Of a stretch of DNA of 64,000 nt, positions 34,075 to 41,664 are shown one piece after another. Both the position numbers and the translations under genes were made by a program. The notes under the pieces were generated by a model, which saw only the letters and a program-made list of their open reading frames with translations, was not told the origin of the DNA and did no database searches. The stretch covers positions 1 to 64,000 of the forward strand of contig JAWCLZ010000004.1 in NCBI GenBank assembly GCA_038850275.1, in the 5' to 3' direction. This stretch comes from JAWCLZ01 sp038850275 (GTDB lineage Archaea; Halobacteriota; JAWCLZ01). Each line of letters opens with the position of its first letter. Position 1 is the stretch's first letter.

Positions 34075-35028
34075 CTATAGTTCAGGAAAAATTTGCCTTA
34101 AAGAATAATATTCTGGGAGTGAAACGCATAGCAGTACATCTATTATAAGTGAAGCGAACATTACCCCTCGATATCTTGAGCCCTGCAGGAATAACTTCCC
34201 ACCTCTCTCGGGCGTTGGATTCCTCACGAAATCATAGCACTGGGTAAGCATCCAAATCCCGCTTGCTAGAGCACCTAATAGGTAAACCACACCAAGTCTC
34301 GCGCTAATGAAGATTATAATGGAGAATATTACCCCCATTATCCAACAGAGCATTATAAACTTTGAGGTAAAGGGAACGCCAAATGTCACCGGCATAGTTG
34401 GAGCTCCACGCCGTCTATCCCCAGCTACATCTCTACTTACTCCTGCTAAGGTAAATCCCCAGTCTGTAACGCAGATCATAAGTCCTAGGAATATAGCGGG
34501 TAAGGGTAAAAATGCACCCTTCCAAGTTGGATCAAAAGCAAGCCATACACCTATTGGAACTGTTCCATAGGCCACCCCTACGAAGAAAAAACTCATGAAT
34601 GTATGGCGCTTAGCCCATTTTGAATAAATAGATATCACCACAACTCCAATAGCGAGTACTACGAGGGATTCAATGTTCAAATATGCTGCTGCACTAGCAG
34701 CAATTGCGAGGAGCAAAAAACTATAATAAAGTGCTTGATTCTTAGTCATCTTCGCACTTGGGAGCGGTCGATTTGGGAGGTTAATTGAATCTATATCAAC
34801 ATCGCAGTAGTCATTGAAAACATATGTAGAAGTAATTGCACAGTAAGCTCCTATAACTGCAATAATGAAGGCAAATGGATCTGGAAGTTTACCAAGGCTG
34901 TGAATTGCATCTGGATACGCGAAATAAGCAGCAAGAAGCCCACTTGCAGCTGGTAGAGCTAAGTCCATATCTGAAATCTCAGGGCGGAGTATTTGCACAT
35001 AGGGTTTAAAGCGATTTACAACTTCCAT
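34075..35028 (-). CDS. UbiA-family prenyltransferase
   Basis: 317 residues with about eight membrane helices. The first Asp-rich motif is STYVFNDYCDVDIDSINLPN (N-D-x-x-D-x-x-x-D) and the second is GFTLAGVSRDVAGDRRRGAP (D-x-x-x-D). Archaeal relatives include digeranylgeranylglyceryl-phosphate synthase and quinone or haem prenyltransferases; the sequence alone does not decide between them. The C-terminal part ends YRGVMFASLIIDVLLCVSL. Confidence 0.85.
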   Translation of the reverse strand: MEVVNRFKPYVQILRPEISDMDLALPAASGLLAAYFAYPDAIHSLGKLPDPFAFIIAVIGAYCAITSTYVFNDYCDVDIDSINLPNRPLPSAKMTKNQALYYSFLLLAIAASAAAYLNIESLVVLAIGVVVISIYSKWAKRHTFMSFFFVGVAYGTVPIGVWLAFDPTWKGAFLPLPAIFLGLMICVTDWGFTLAGVSRDVAGDRRRGAPTMPVTFGVPFTSKFIMLCWIMGVIFSIIIFISARLGVVYLLGALASGIWMLTQCYDFVRNPTPERGGKLFLQGSRYRGVMFASLIIDVLLCVSLPEYYSLRQIFPEL

Positions 35029-35191
35029 CAGAATCTAATGATTGCAATTGAAATACATATTCTTTTCTAGGTGAGAGTGTTAACTTTGCATCGTCTTCTC
35101 TTTGATTTTTTCATCATAATGATGGTTAATGATGAGTAAAAATACTTTTATATATTTCAAATTACATATTAAATCTAGGGAGGGGCCTTTA

Positions 35192-35989
35192 ATGTTAAAT
35201 AAATTTATTGATGAAGCAATTGCTGAAGCTATGAAGAAGAGTAAAAATACTGAAGAAATATTACTAGCTCTGGGTGAAAGAGCTTTATTTGTCTCATTAT
35301 ATACTAAAATTTTAAGGCTTAAAAACTCAGTTTGGAATGCTTGCGAAGAAGTGAAAAATGAAGAGCTGAAGGAGTTATTAAGGGATATCGTTAGCGATGA
35401 GTTGCTATGGCTTTACTTTAGAGAAAAAGATCTGCTTAAAAAAGGAAAGAAACCGGAAATACCGGGGGAAAAAGAGAAAGGGGAAGATGGAAACTGGATA
35501 AAAATTGGGAAGCTTTCATGGTGCGAGCAAAATGGAGTGGTTAATATTAAATATGGTCAATGTGGCAAGAGAATAAGTGCTAGAGAAATCGAGGAGCTCT
35601 TTAATAAATATGATCCAATAACCATCGATGATTTGTTAAAAGACCTGAAGTCCAAAAATCTTGCAACAATGATGCTCAAATTCTTCCAGCACCATCCAAA
35701 GTATAAAGATAAAGTTGTTCTAAAAGAAGGCAAGTGGCGCAAGAAGTACTTATATAAGAGCGATCCAGCTTCTAGGTTATATAAAATTTTTTGTATGAAG
35801 CACCCCGATTTTGAAATCCACCCTGAGAAGATGTGCACATATGAAGCAGTTTTCAATAATGAAAAACCCTGCCCGCTCAAGCAGAAATTCTTGAAAATCG
35901 GTGCAAGAGTTGAATGCAGCCCTCCAAAGATAGAGCAAACCAACGAGCAAATCGTGGAATCAAATGGCAAAATAATAGAAGTGATTTAA
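35192..35989 (+). CDS. Hypothetical protein, lysine-rich
   Basis: About 265 residues from ATG 35192, which follows the strong ribosome binding site GGGAGGGG; the in-frame start at 35129 is less likely. The N-terminal half is helical and hydrophilic (FIDEAIAEAMKKSKNTEEIL), the middle has a GKLSWCEQNGVVNIKYGQCG strand pair, and the C-terminal ~60 residues have Cys at CMKHPDFEIHPEKMC and CPLKQKFLKIGARVEC. The spacing suggests a metal site. Family not recognised. Confidence 0.65.
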   Translation: MLNKFIDEAIAEAMKKSKNTEEILLALGERALFVSLYTKILRLKNSVWNACEEVKNEELKELLRDIVSDELLWLYFREKDLLKKGKKPEIPGEKEKGEDGNWIKIGKLSWCEQNGVVNIKYGQCGKRISAREIEELFNKYDPITIDDLLKDLKSKNLATMMLKFFQHHPKYKDKVVLKEGKWRKKYLYKSDPASRLYKIFCMKHPDFEIHPEKMCTYEAVFNNEKPCPLKQKFLKIGARVECSPPKIEQTNEQIVESNGKIIEVI

Positions 35990-35993
35990 GTAA

Positions 35994-36245
35994 ACCATTT
36001 CAAATTCCATTTTCTCGTGTGTAGCCTAGTACTTTAGCTCCTGCTTCATTCACCAAAGTTATGAATCCATTTAAATCCAAGACGAAAATTGCATCATTTT
36101 TTCAAATAAAAGGCGATATCTCTCTTCGCTCTCTCGAAGCGCTTGTATCGCTTGCGCGGGAATAACTTCAAAGCAAGGAGAGCCAATTATTTTTTTTCCA
36201 CGAGGTAACCCTGTTTCAAGGATTGTTATGCATAAATGTTTCGGA
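35994..36245 (-). pseudogene. Remnant of a PAS-domain sensor protein
   Basis: Minus-strand reading gives ITILETGLPRGKKIIGSPCF, then EVIPAQAIQALRESEERYRL-LFEK. After a one-base-type shift it continues NDAIFVLDLNGFITLVNEAG, then AKVLGYTREN, and stops. That is the end of one module followed by the first half of a PAS domain, the usual linker S-E-E-R-Y-R-L-L-F-E included. The C-terminal half and any kinase are missing. The frame break lies near 36095. Confidence 0.7.
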
Positions 36246-36403
36246 TTAATTCAATATAGGAAATAATTATCAATAAAACTATTTTTAAAACAAAATTAGC
36301 CGATTTAATATAAATTTTTAAATCCGTTTGAAAATCTTATCGAGTTTAATCTAGAGCCCACCGTGGGAACAGGTATATGATTTTTTAACTCTATATAGTT
36401 GAT

Positions 36404-36541
36404 TTATGAGTTTTTGAATTCGATACTGCGTGCACATTGCATCTGCTTTAATTGCACTATAATCTGCTCAGTTCGTGCACTGTTGATTTCTCTTACTTTA
36501 ACTTCTTCATCTTGAATTTGTGAATAGACTTCGATTGACAT
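36404..36541 (-). CDS. Possible small protein of 45 residues
   Basis: Uninterrupted frame from ATG 36541 to a stop at 36404: MSIEVYSQIQDEEVKVREIN, then helical SARTEQIIVQLKQM. The codon pattern is protein-like, but no relatives are recognised and no clear ribosome binding site is seen. The flanking sequence (36245-36403 and 36542-36668) is AT-rich and otherwise featureless. Confidence 0.35.
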   Translation of the reverse strand: MSIEVYSQIQDEEVKVREINSARTEQIIVQLKQMQCARSIEFKNS

Positions 36542-36668
36542 ATTTACATTGAGCACAATACCTCTCACTCACTTAATCCTGCAATATTAAAAAGGATAGG
36601 AAAAATGGAAGAACCTAAAGTGAATAGGCACTTTTTCGGCATTTATCGGACTGCGATTTTTCTAAATT

Positions 36669-37550
36669 TTATTTTCCATTGAAGATGTGATGGGCTGGAA
36701 TTTCGTGTCTATCCAAGCCAAGTTTTTTCAAGTCAAAGCCGAATGCCACGCCATATAGCTGAGCTAGATGTATTACTGGATATGTATAGATCTCGCCATA
36801 CTTCGCTTTTATATCCACCTGCCCCCTATCATATTGCAAGTGACAAAACGGGCAGATATCCACAATTGCCTGAGCGTCAGTTTTCTTGATCTCTCGAAGC
36901 TTGACTAGAGTCATTTTAAGTGCAAGCTCGGGATTCCTTGCTCTAACTCCGCCTCCTGAGCCGCAGCATAGATTTTTATCGACATAATCGATGCTCTTCG
37001 CACCAGTGACCTCGACTAGTTCATCTAAGATGCGAGGAGTTTCAGGGTCATCTAGGTGTTTTATCCTCGATGGCTTCAAGAAGTGACAGCCATAGTGTAC
37101 CGCTACTTTTAAATCAAGAGGTCGAACAACTTTATTTGCAATTTTCTCTAGCCCAATATCTCGATAAAGAAACTCAGCGAAATGTCTCACTTTAGAAGTT
37201 CCTCTATAGGTCATTCCTACCTTTGCTAAAATTTGATTAACTTCTTCTCTTAACTTCTCATCTTCCTCAAGCTTGTGGTGAACCTCTGCTAAGGACCCAA
37301 AGCAACCATTACAAATGGTAATAATATCCACATCTAGCGATTCCGCAATTGCTATATTGCGTGCTCCAAGTGCAAGCCAAGTTGCTTGATCAAAAGACCT
37401 AGTAACACCAGGGGCAGGGCAGCAGGATGCGCCCTCGAGTTCTTTCACTGGTATATCAAGTGCTTTCAATACCTCACGAGTGGAACTCTCTATACCTGGG
37501 TAGCGATTTGGCGCTACACATCCGAGGAATAAGCCATAGCCAGCTGCCAT
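36669..37550 (-). CDS. hdrB: Heterodisulfide reductase subunit B (copy 1)
   Basis: About 293 residues with both CCG domains that hold the two non-cubane 4Fe-4S clusters: FLGCVAPNRYPG...ASCCPAPGV...ITICNGCFGSL, and VHYGCHFLKPS...KNLCCGSGGGV...DICPFCHLQYD. HdrB is the catalytic subunit that reduces or oxidises CoM-S-S-CoB-type disulfides. Start ATG 37550 lies just after the hdrC stop with GGTGA upstream. No hdrA lies nearby, so the partner must be encoded elsewhere. Confidence 0.93.
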   Translation of the reverse strand: MAAGYGLFLGCVAPNRYPGIESSTREVLKALDIPVKELEGASCCPAPGVTRSFDQATWLALGARNIAIAESLDVDIITICNGCFGSLAEVHHKLEEDEKLREEVNQILAKVGMTYRGTSKVRHFAEFLYRDIGLEKIANKVVRPLDLKVAVHYGCHFLKPSRIKHLDDPETPRILDELVEVTGAKSIDYVDKNLCCGSGGGVRARNPELALKMTLVKLREIKKTDAQAIVDICPFCHLQYDRGQVDIKAKYGEIYTYPVIHLAQLYGVAFGFDLKKLGLDRHEIPAHHIFNGK

Positions 37551-37554
37551 TTTT

Positions 37555-38070
37555 TCACCCCTTCTTTTCAAGCAGCTTGATGAAACCTGTTTCTTCCATT
37601 ATTTTGCGAACACTCTCAATCGCGTTTTTATCTGCTTGAGCTATCGGGGGCATTTCGCTTAATCCAAGGGCTAGTCTCTCTTTTTTGTACTTATCATCAA
37701 TTGGCACGAGGTGACCTGTTTTCACTAAGAACCCAGCTGCTCTTCGATGCGCTTCCGCCATGTATCCCTCTTTGACAGCGATATTTCTAATTGCCATGAT
37801 TATATCAGTCGTTTCCACTCCCTGGGGGCATCGCTCTAAGCAAGTATGGCAGGTTGTGCATTGCCAAATGTCATCGCCACTTATTACTTCTTTCTTCAAG
37901 CCAAGTCTTGCCTTTCTGAATTCTTTTCTTATTCTCAGCGCTGCAAGTCTCCCTGAGGGACAGGATCCAGTGCATGTACCGCATTGAAAGCAATTTAAAA
38001 TCGATTCACCGCCTAATTTAATGATTTCCTCTAGGAACTCATTTTTTTCAATACTTATGGGTATAGCCAT
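37555..38070 (-). CDS. hdrC: Heterodisulfide reductase subunit C (copy 1)
   Basis: 171 residues with two 4Fe-4S motifs, CFQCGTCTGSCPSGR and CTTCHTCLERCPQGVE, spaced as in HdrC. The C-terminal helical part (AHRRAAGFLVKTGHLVPIDD) is typical. It passes electrons between HdrA and HdrB. The gene is directly upstream of hdrB copy 1. Confidence 0.93.
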   Translation of the reverse strand: MAIPISIEKNEFLEEIIKLGGESILNCFQCGTCTGSCPSGRLAALRIRKEFRKARLGLKKEVISGDDIWQCTTCHTCLERCPQGVETTDIIMAIRNIAVKEGYMAEAHRRAAGFLVKTGHLVPIDDKYKKERLALGLSEMPPIAQADKNAIESVRKIMEETGFIKLLEKKG

Positions 38071-38120
38071 ATCAATATTCCTTCTTTGCTTTATGGCTTT
38101 TAATATAAAATCAGTGATAC

Positions 38121-38708
38121 ATGAGGCTTTCGAAATTAATCAATATATCAATTTCAAACATGAAAAAATCTTTCAATATAAAATCCTTATCTAAATTTAT
38201 GGATTTTCTATCCAAGATAGATTCAAGTAACTGCCCCTTCCCTGTTAGGAAATGCGAATGGTGTATAGTTTATAAATTTTTATCTGAAGATGAAGCTATT
38301 TCGAAGTACTCCATCGAATTAACTTGGGAGGAGCTTGAGGATAAGAGGCTTATCTGGCTCAAAGGACGCGGAGGCGCGGCTTTTTATTTTTCCTATGAAT
38401 TTGAGATCCCTCTTGCTGCCTATTGTATAGTTAAATGCAGGAGGACTCATCTTGAGTGTTTGAATTGCTGCTTGAAAAAACTGGGGATAAAGAGCTATAC
38501 CAAACCCGCTGAGGGAGAGGAAAGCAGTTTCAAGATAATGCTTCCATTATTGCTTTTTAATTCCAAGCAAGGGGAAACTGTGCTAATAGAACCAGATTCA
38601 AAATTCTGGCGGTGTTTGGATAGAAGGGGATGCAGAGATGCCTTCTGTGAGTATTACGATCTTTGTAAAACTTTGATGGAGAATGAAAAATTGCCTTTTT
38701 CACTGTAG
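38121..38708 (+). CDS. Cysteine-rich hypothetical protein between two hdrCB pairs
   Basis: 195 residues with many cysteines: NCPFPVRKCEWCIVYKF near residue 37, CIVKCRRTHLECLNCCLKKL near 105, and CLDRRGCRDAFCEYYDLC near the end. At least twelve Cys in a small soluble protein suggests Fe-S or zinc binding. It lies on the strand opposite to hdr genes, diverging from hdrC copy 1 (start about 50 bases away) and converging on hdrB copy 2 with a 9-base overlap. Family not recognised; a role linked to Hdr is only positional inference. Confidence 0.65.
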   Translation: MRLSKLINISISNMKKSFNIKSLSKFMDFLSKIDSSNCPFPVRKCEWCIVYKFLSEDEAISKYSIELTWEELEDKRLIWLKGRGGAAFYFSYEFEIPLAAYCIVKCRRTHLECLNCCLKKLGIKSYTKPAEGEESSFKIMLPLLLFNSKQGETVLIEPDSKFWRCLDRRGCRDAFCEYYDLCKTLMENEKLPFSL

Positions 38709-39539
38709 CAATTTTGGGGATACAAAGTGCTTGTCAAGACCTGTTTCTCGCATATCCAATCCAAGTGCCAAGCCTATTGCTTGTGTGAAATAGAGCACAG
38801 GGAGCGTGAATTTGGTTTTATATATCGTCTCTATTTTGGACTGCTGAGCATCTAGCATTGTATGGCACAAGGGGCATGCTACTATGAGGCAGTTAGCACC
38901 CAGTTTTTTAGCCTCCTCAAGTAAATTTTTAGCTAGTTTATTAGCAGTTTCTTCTTTTCCCATTAAAAGAGCTCCTCCACAGCATTTGGTTTTACTTGGA
39001 AACTCTATGTATTCTCCGCCAATTGCTCGAATTATATTTTCAAGCCACATTGGGTCTTCTGCTTTACAGATCCTTGCTGGTCTAGTGAGCAAGCAACCAT
39101 AGTAGGGAGCTGCTCGTATTCCCTTCAATGGTTTTTTTACTTTTCCAGCGAGGTTGTCGAGTCCATATTCTTGAATGATTACATTAATTAAGTGCTTGAT
39201 CTTTACCTCAGCGCGATAGGGCTCGCCTATTAATCCCTCTATTTTTTCCCTCACTCCTTGGCTTTCTTTCACGGAGTAATCTGCCTTGAGCAAGTTGTTG
39301 TAGCATATACTGCAGGGAGCAATGAGATCCATTCCTAGCTTTGAAGCGAGGATTATATTTCTTATTGAAAGTGCGGTAGAAAGAATTTTATCTGATGCGA
39401 CTTCAAGGGCGCCACAGCAATTCCAGTCTTCTATTTCCACGAGTTCTATTCCTAGGGCTCTGCATATTGCTCTCGTGGAGATTTCATATTCCTTTGCTGA
39501 GCCATGGAGGAAGCAACCTGGATAGTATGCATATCTCAT
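38700..39539 (-). CDS. hdrB: Heterodisulfide reductase subunit B (copy 2)
   Basis: 279 residues with both CCG domains: YYPGCFLHGSAKEY...DWNCCGALEV...APCSICYNNL, and PYYGCLLTRPARI...TKCCGGALLMG...VACPLCHTMLD. This copy starts with the classical Y-x-P-G-C of methanogen HdrB and differs clearly from copy 1. Start ATG 39539, twelve bases after the hdrC copy 2 stop. Confidence 0.94.
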   Translation of the reverse strand: MRYAYYPGCFLHGSAKEYEISTRAICRALGIELVEIEDWNCCGALEVASDKILSTALSIRNIILASKLGMDLIAPCSICYNNLLKADYSVKESQGVREKIEGLIGEPYRAEVKIKHLINVIIQEYGLDNLAGKVKKPLKGIRAAPYYGCLLTRPARICKAEDPMWLENIIRAIGGEYIEFPSKTKCCGGALLMGKEETANKLAKNLLEEAKKLGANCLIVACPLCHTMLDAQQSKIETIYKTKFTLPVLYFTQAIGLALGLDMRETGLDKHFVSPKLLQ

Positions 39540-39551
39540 TTATTTTGTCCC

Positions 39552-40115
39552 TCACTTATTTAACCCCTTGAATATCCTCTCAATCTGCATTTTATCTTTA
39601 ACAGCCTTTGGGGTTAAAACTAGTTTTCCCTTTCTGAACATTGAGATTCCTTGAGTACTATAAGCAATCATTCGCCCAATTCCCTTGGTTTTTATCAGAT
39701 ATCCACTAATTGCGCCTAATTCGTGCACTCTGCCGTATTTCTTTATGGATTCAGCGAATGTTTCTTCAAATTTATGTCTATTGCTGGATATTTTGATCTT
39801 ACCAGCTTTTTCCTCTCGCTTGGCTATTTCTCTTATCGCCCCCATTATTTCAGTTATGCGTACATCGTGGGGGCAGTAATCATAGCAAGCATAGCAATTC
39901 ACGCATAGCCAGATTTTTTCATCTGTCAATACTTCTTCGCGCATGCCAAGTAATGCTTTATGGATTATCTTTCGAGGACTGAATTTTTCTCCTTCTTGAT
40001 TAACTGGGCATATCACGCTGCAGCTAGCGCAACTATAGCAAGTTAAAATCTTCTCTCCACCTGGTTCATTTGCAATTTCATATTTGAATTTTGGGTCGAG
40101 TTGATCTAACTTAAT
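39552..40115 (-). CDS. hdrC: Heterodisulfide reductase subunit C (copy 2), non-standard start
   Basis: Two 4Fe-4S motifs: CYSCASCSVICPVN and CVNCYACYDYCPHD. The first lies upstream of the first possible GTG (40016), so the real start must be earlier. Between the in-frame TAA at 40119-40121 and that motif there is no ATG, GTG or TTG. A ribosome binding site (AGGTGA) ends near 40124 and is correctly spaced from ATT at 40113-40115, followed by KLDQLDPKFKYEIANEPGGE. Either ATT is used, or an ATG has been mutated or mis-sequenced. About 187 residues in this reading. Confidence 0.88.
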   Translation of the reverse strand: MKLDQLDPKFKYEIANEPGGEKILTCYSCASCSVICPVNQEGEKFSPRKIIHKALLGMREEVLTDEKIWLCVNCYACYDYCPHDVRITEIMGAIREIAKREEKAGKIKISSNRHKFEETFAESIKKYGRVHELGAISGYLIKTKGIGRMIAYSTQGISMFRKGKLVLTPKAVKDKMQIERIFKGLNK

Positions 40116-40338
40116 CGTTTATTTCACCTACTTATTCATATTTGTTGGATATTTATTAATATTTTTATTTGATTTTAAAACAGTAAAAATGTTTAAAAAT
40201 TTAATTATTTGAGAAATTTGCCTTGAAAAAGTGATTATTAAACCTTTTGTAGGCAGCTGTTGGAAATAGTCGCTTTACTGGATTATTCGCTAAAGCGTGA
40301 GTTAAAAAAGCCACTGCATATCACAGAGTCGATTGAAT

Positions 40339-41616
40339 CTAACTATTCCCTAGAGCATTTGGTTCGCCTCCACCATGCCAGCTTTTCCTAGGTCTAATTT
40401 TAACCACGTGGAAGCTCTCAGTGGTATCGTCAAGCAATAATGCAGCGCCTTTGTCTTGATTTAATCTCTTCATACACTCCACAATTCCATCTCGCATGTA
40501 AATTGGTCTAACTTCGCTCAATGCATTAATATCTTCTTGAGCAGTCAATCTATGGCAAATTAAAAGATCGCAGTGGGATATTGCCTCGCGATGGAGAGCC
40601 GCTAAAGTTTGAGTTGCAAGCACCAAGCTCAAGCCAGGCTGCCTGCCTAGTCTGAGCCATTCGTTTACAATTACATTTGAGGCTATTGTTTCACTATTTC
40701 TAGGCAAGAAAACGTGAGCTTCATCGATGAAAAGCCAGACCATTGGGAATTCTTGATTCAAAGAGATTTTTCTCATCTCAGCGAGCAGTTGATTTCTCCT
40801 TGCTTTCACCCGTTCAGTATAAATTTGCCTAGCAATTGTTGCAACAATCGCGCTTTTGACATTAGAAGCATGCCCATAGCAGCTTAAATCTAACACGCTA
40901 ATTTTACCACCTTTCACAAGTTCATTCAAAGGCGTGCCATATCTATCAAAGATCCCCCAGCTTTGAACTGCAAGCAAGTAATTCTCAGCTGCAGCTCTAA
41001 TATTTGGGTGAATTTTTTTATCTTCATTAATATTCGAGGCTATATCCCTAAGGGAAAAAAGCTCTCCAGTTTCCTTTAGCTTTTGAATAGTCTTGATAAT
41101 TAAAACCCCGAGGGGTTCAAGTGGAGATATATTGAGCATTGAGCACCAGTCAAATGCATCAAGATCGCTCGCTCTCACTGAAAAAGAGCTGCATTTCACT
41201 TTTCTCTGTTCAAATTCCACTTTGAAAGCATTTGGAACGAAAATCTCAAGATCATACTTCTCAGGCTTTAGATCCCATTTCTTCAGTAGATTTTCTTCCC
41301 TCCAGTTTTCCATGCTCATTGTCCAAAATATACCCATTGTATCTATGATTAAAAATGCAAGATTATTTTTAATGGCTTCATCTAGAGATGCAAGTTCTTC
41401 CACTATAACACCAAGGGAATAAGATTTTCCATAACCTCTCTTACCGCATATCAATATTACATGAGGATGAAGCGCATCGAAATAGACCTCAGCACCTAAG
41501 GAACCATCGAGCGCGAGATATCTACCTAAATTCAAAAGTCCTTTATTCGCTTGACCGCGCGTTCCCAGAATATACATTTTTCTGCTATTCACGATCGAAA
41601 CCTTTATCTCTCTCAT
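40339..41616 (-). CDS. HerA/FtsK-superfamily ATPase (COG0433-like)
   Basis: 425 residues. The N-terminus is the HAS-barrel-type beta region, Walker A is ICGKRGYGKSYSLGVIVEEL, Walker B is MVWLFIDEAHVFLP, and LVLATQTLAALHREAISHCD is the sensor region with the conserved Gln. Such ATPases pump DNA or act in type IV-like systems. The gene is divergent from a secretion ATPase gene, the starts only about 49 bases apart. Confidence 0.85.
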   Translation of the reverse strand: MREIKVSIVNSRKMYILGTRGQANKGLLNLGRYLALDGSLGAEVYFDALHPHVILICGKRGYGKSYSLGVIVEELASLDEAIKNNLAFLIIDTMGIFWTMSMENWREENLLKKWDLKPEKYDLEIFVPNAFKVEFEQRKVKCSSFSVRASDLDAFDWCSMLNISPLEPLGVLIIKTIQKLKETGELFSLRDIASNINEDKKIHPNIRAAAENYLLAVQSWGIFDRYGTPLNELVKGGKISVLDLSCYGHASNVKSAIVATIARQIYTERVKARRNQLLAEMRKISLNQEFPMVWLFIDEAHVFLPRNSETIASNVIVNEWLRLGRQPGLSLVLATQTLAALHREAISHCDLLICHRLTAQEDINALSEVRPIYMRDGIVECMKRLNQDKGAALLLDDTTESFHVVKIRPRKSWHGGGEPNALGNS

Positions 41617-41664
41617 TGTATTTCAAGTTTGTGCAAAAAAGTATCTTAGCTGGATGTAACGAAA

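Noticed and set aside
40016..40016. GTG at 40016 as the start of hdrC copy 2
   Set aside because: It would remove three of four cysteines of the first 4Fe-4S motif, which is clearly encoded upstream in the same frame.
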